From Streptococcus sanguinis (GTDB lineage Bacteria > Bacillota > Bacilli > Lactobacillales > Streptococcaceae), in the NCBI RefSeq assembly GCF_013343115.1, contig NZ_CP054570.1:1116001-1180000 (forward strand): a stretch of 64,000 nucleotides of DNA. Reading direction: 5' to 3'. The translations under genes were made by a program, and so were the position numbers. Below the pieces are notes generated by a model. The model saw nothing but the letters and a program-made list of their open reading frames with translations, was not told the DNA's origin and did no database searches. Shown here in pieces: positions 62,967 through 64,000 of this stretch (positions are counted from its first letter, which is position 1; each line of letters starts with the position of its first letter).

Positions 62967-63383
62967 TTACTTTTTATCAGGTGCATAAATCATGCCAGTA
63001 CAGTCGAAATCTTCCTGTCGGCGAAAGCCGAGCTCTCGATAAAAAGCTAGATTTTTATCTGACTGCTCCGTTGCCAGTTGGATTTGGTAAACATCCTTAA
63101 ATCTTCCCAACGTCTGCTGAAGAAGGCTCCGGCCAATCCCCTGACGCTGGTACTGCGGATACACCAACAAATCCTGAATAAAGACAATGGTAAGCCCATC
63201 TCCGACCGCTCGAATCAAACCAACCAACTCTTCACCATCATAGGCCGCCATCACAAACAAGGACTGATGGAAGGCTTGCTCTAACTGCTGAGGTCGATTA
63301 GTGTAATTGCTCCAACCAACCGAAGCGTAGAGGTCTAGCACTGCCGCAAAATCTAGCTGAGGATTTATTTTATAATGAATCAT
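62967..63383 (-). CDS. GNAT family N-acetyltransferase
   Basis: A 138-residue acyltransferase with the acetyl-CoA loop QYQRQGIGRSLLQQTL and the C-terminal NLAFYRELGFRRQEDF typical of GNAT enzymes. The substrate is unknown. It lies downstream of the ABC ATPase gene at the window end, 50 bp away, on the same strand. Confidence 0.85.
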   Translation of the reverse strand: MIHYKINPQLDFAAVLDLYASVGWSNYTNRPQQLEQAFHQSLFVMAAYDGEELVGLIRAVGDGLTIVFIQDLLVYPQYQRQGIGRSLLQQTLGRFKDVYQIQLATEQSDKNLAFYRELGFRRQEDFDCTGMIYAPDKK

Positions 63384-63433
63384 GGCTATCTCCTTGTTTT
63401 TTCTCTGTTTGATTGCCTAAAGCTTCTAACGCT

Positions 63434-64000
63434 TTATCGAACTTGAGTCAGTACTCCGTCCTGCATCTCATAAACCTTGTCAACCTCGTCCAGCAAGCGG
63501 GTATCATGAGTAATCATGACCACGCTCTTATGGAATTTCTGGGTCACCTCTTTGAGCAGATGGACCACGCGCTTGGCCCGCTCCGTATCCAGACTAGCTG
63601 TCGGCTCATCAGCCAATATAATATCTGGGCTATTGTATAGTGCTCGGGCGATAGCAGCCCGCTGCCGTTCTCCGCCGGACAATTCTTTCGGATACTGCTT
63701 GAGTGTTCCTTGTAGATCCAGCAGCTCAATCAGACTGTCTAGATCCGTCCTTTCCTTTTTAGATAAGCGGTCAATCAGCTGGAACTGGTCTTCGATTTTC
63801 AAAAAAGGAATGAGATTGGAAGCCTGCAAAATAAAGCCGAAATCATTGAAACGCAGGGCTGCCCGTTCCTTTTCCTTGAGCTGGGAAGTATCTTTCCCAT
63901 GCAGCAGAATCTGTCCTTTTGAGGGAGTTTGCAGATGCCCCAGCAAGGTCAGAAAGGTTGTTTTACCTGAGCCTGACGGCCCAATTATAGCTACAAACTG
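63434..64000 (-). CDS. ABC transporter ATPase, MacB/LolD type (cut by window end)
   Basis: The C-terminal 188 residues of an ATPase whose start lies beyond the window. Visible are Walker [12 protein letters not shown], the Q-loop GFILQASNLIPFL, signature LSGGERQRAAIARAL, Walker B IILADEPTASLD and H-loop THD. The LNxL-free LADEPTASLD form is that of MacB/FtsE-like ATPases, which work with a FtsX-type permease; a permease gene would be expected next to it outside the window. Confidence 0.88.
   Translation of the reverse strand, partial: QFVAIIGPSGSGKTTFLTLLGHLQTPSKGQILLHGKDTSQLKEKERAALRFNDFGFILQASNLIPFLKIEDQFQLIDRLSKKERTDLDSLIELLDLQGTLKQYPKELSGGERQRAAIARALYNSPDIILADEPTASLDTERAKRVVHLLKEVTQKFHKSVVMITHDTRLLDEVDKVYEMQDGVLTQVR

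Noticed and set aside
1..64000. CRISPR arrays, tRNA or rRNA genes, insertion sequences
   Set aside because: No regularly spaced repeats, cloverleaf-like segments, ribosomal sequence or transposase-like proteins were noticed by reading.

Overview
The window looks like a chromosome segment of a viridans streptococcus of the sanguinis/gordonii/mitis type. Low-GC codon use, extended -10 promoters and streptococcal neighbourhoods support this: pepN next to ciaRH, two pstB genes with phoU, the satD/DUF3307 pair, spx-UPF0223-inositol phosphatase, and a leuABCD operon carrying a DUF1294 gene. The species is inferred from gene content, not proven. No rRNA, tRNA, CRISPR array or insertion sequence was seen.

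Layout. 0-2.5 kb: divergent galK (cut by the window edge) and galR with a regulated intergenic region, then birA. 2.5-9 kb: a DUF3272 gene, dnaX, a free methionine-(R)-sulfoxide reductase, an XRE-AbrB regulator plus membrane hydrolase pair disrupted by a recent 332-bp tandem duplication, then peptidase E, methyltransferase and GrpB genes. 9-15.5 kb: a secreted nuclease, satD/DUF3307, a TfoX-like protein, and an EgtU/Opu-type ABC transporter with NTF2-like and MarR genes. 15.5-18.5 kb: an AT-rich McrBC restriction pair. 18.7-24.8 kb: a Sua5-like gene and the leucine operon, which has a leader peptide, an attenuator, a consensus promoter and a CodY box. 28.4-40.5 kb: udk, an oxidoreductase, a helicase, pgdA, gloA, a PanE-like gene, ciaRH behind a low-complexity surface-type gene with an apparent triple CiaR site, and pepN. 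44.3-49.3 kb: pstSCAB1B2-phoU. 49.4-58.6 kb: rsmF, an inositol phosphatase, spx, ribF, truB and several poorly known genes. 58.7-64 kb: a TetR-controlled heterodimeric ABC pair resembling siderophore importers, an acetyltransferase and an ABC ATPase cut by the window end.

The most notable content is two related accessory loci, at 24.9-28.3 kb and 40.7-44.2 kb. Each has the order membrane-anchored protein(s), large toxin-like protein, two small helical proteins. The large protein has an N-terminal alpha/beta-hydrolase (lipase-like) domain and a C-terminal helical LXG-like domain. This matches the reversed arrangement of the type VIIb-secreted lipase TslA of Staphylococcus aureus, with TilA-like immunity and TlaA/Lap-like targeting partners. 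In both loci the extra, upstream immunity-like gene is followed by a short decayed copy of the toxin 5' end, pointing to repeated cassette duplication or displacement. No type VII core machinery (EsxA, EssC, etc.) lies in the window, so export is inferred.
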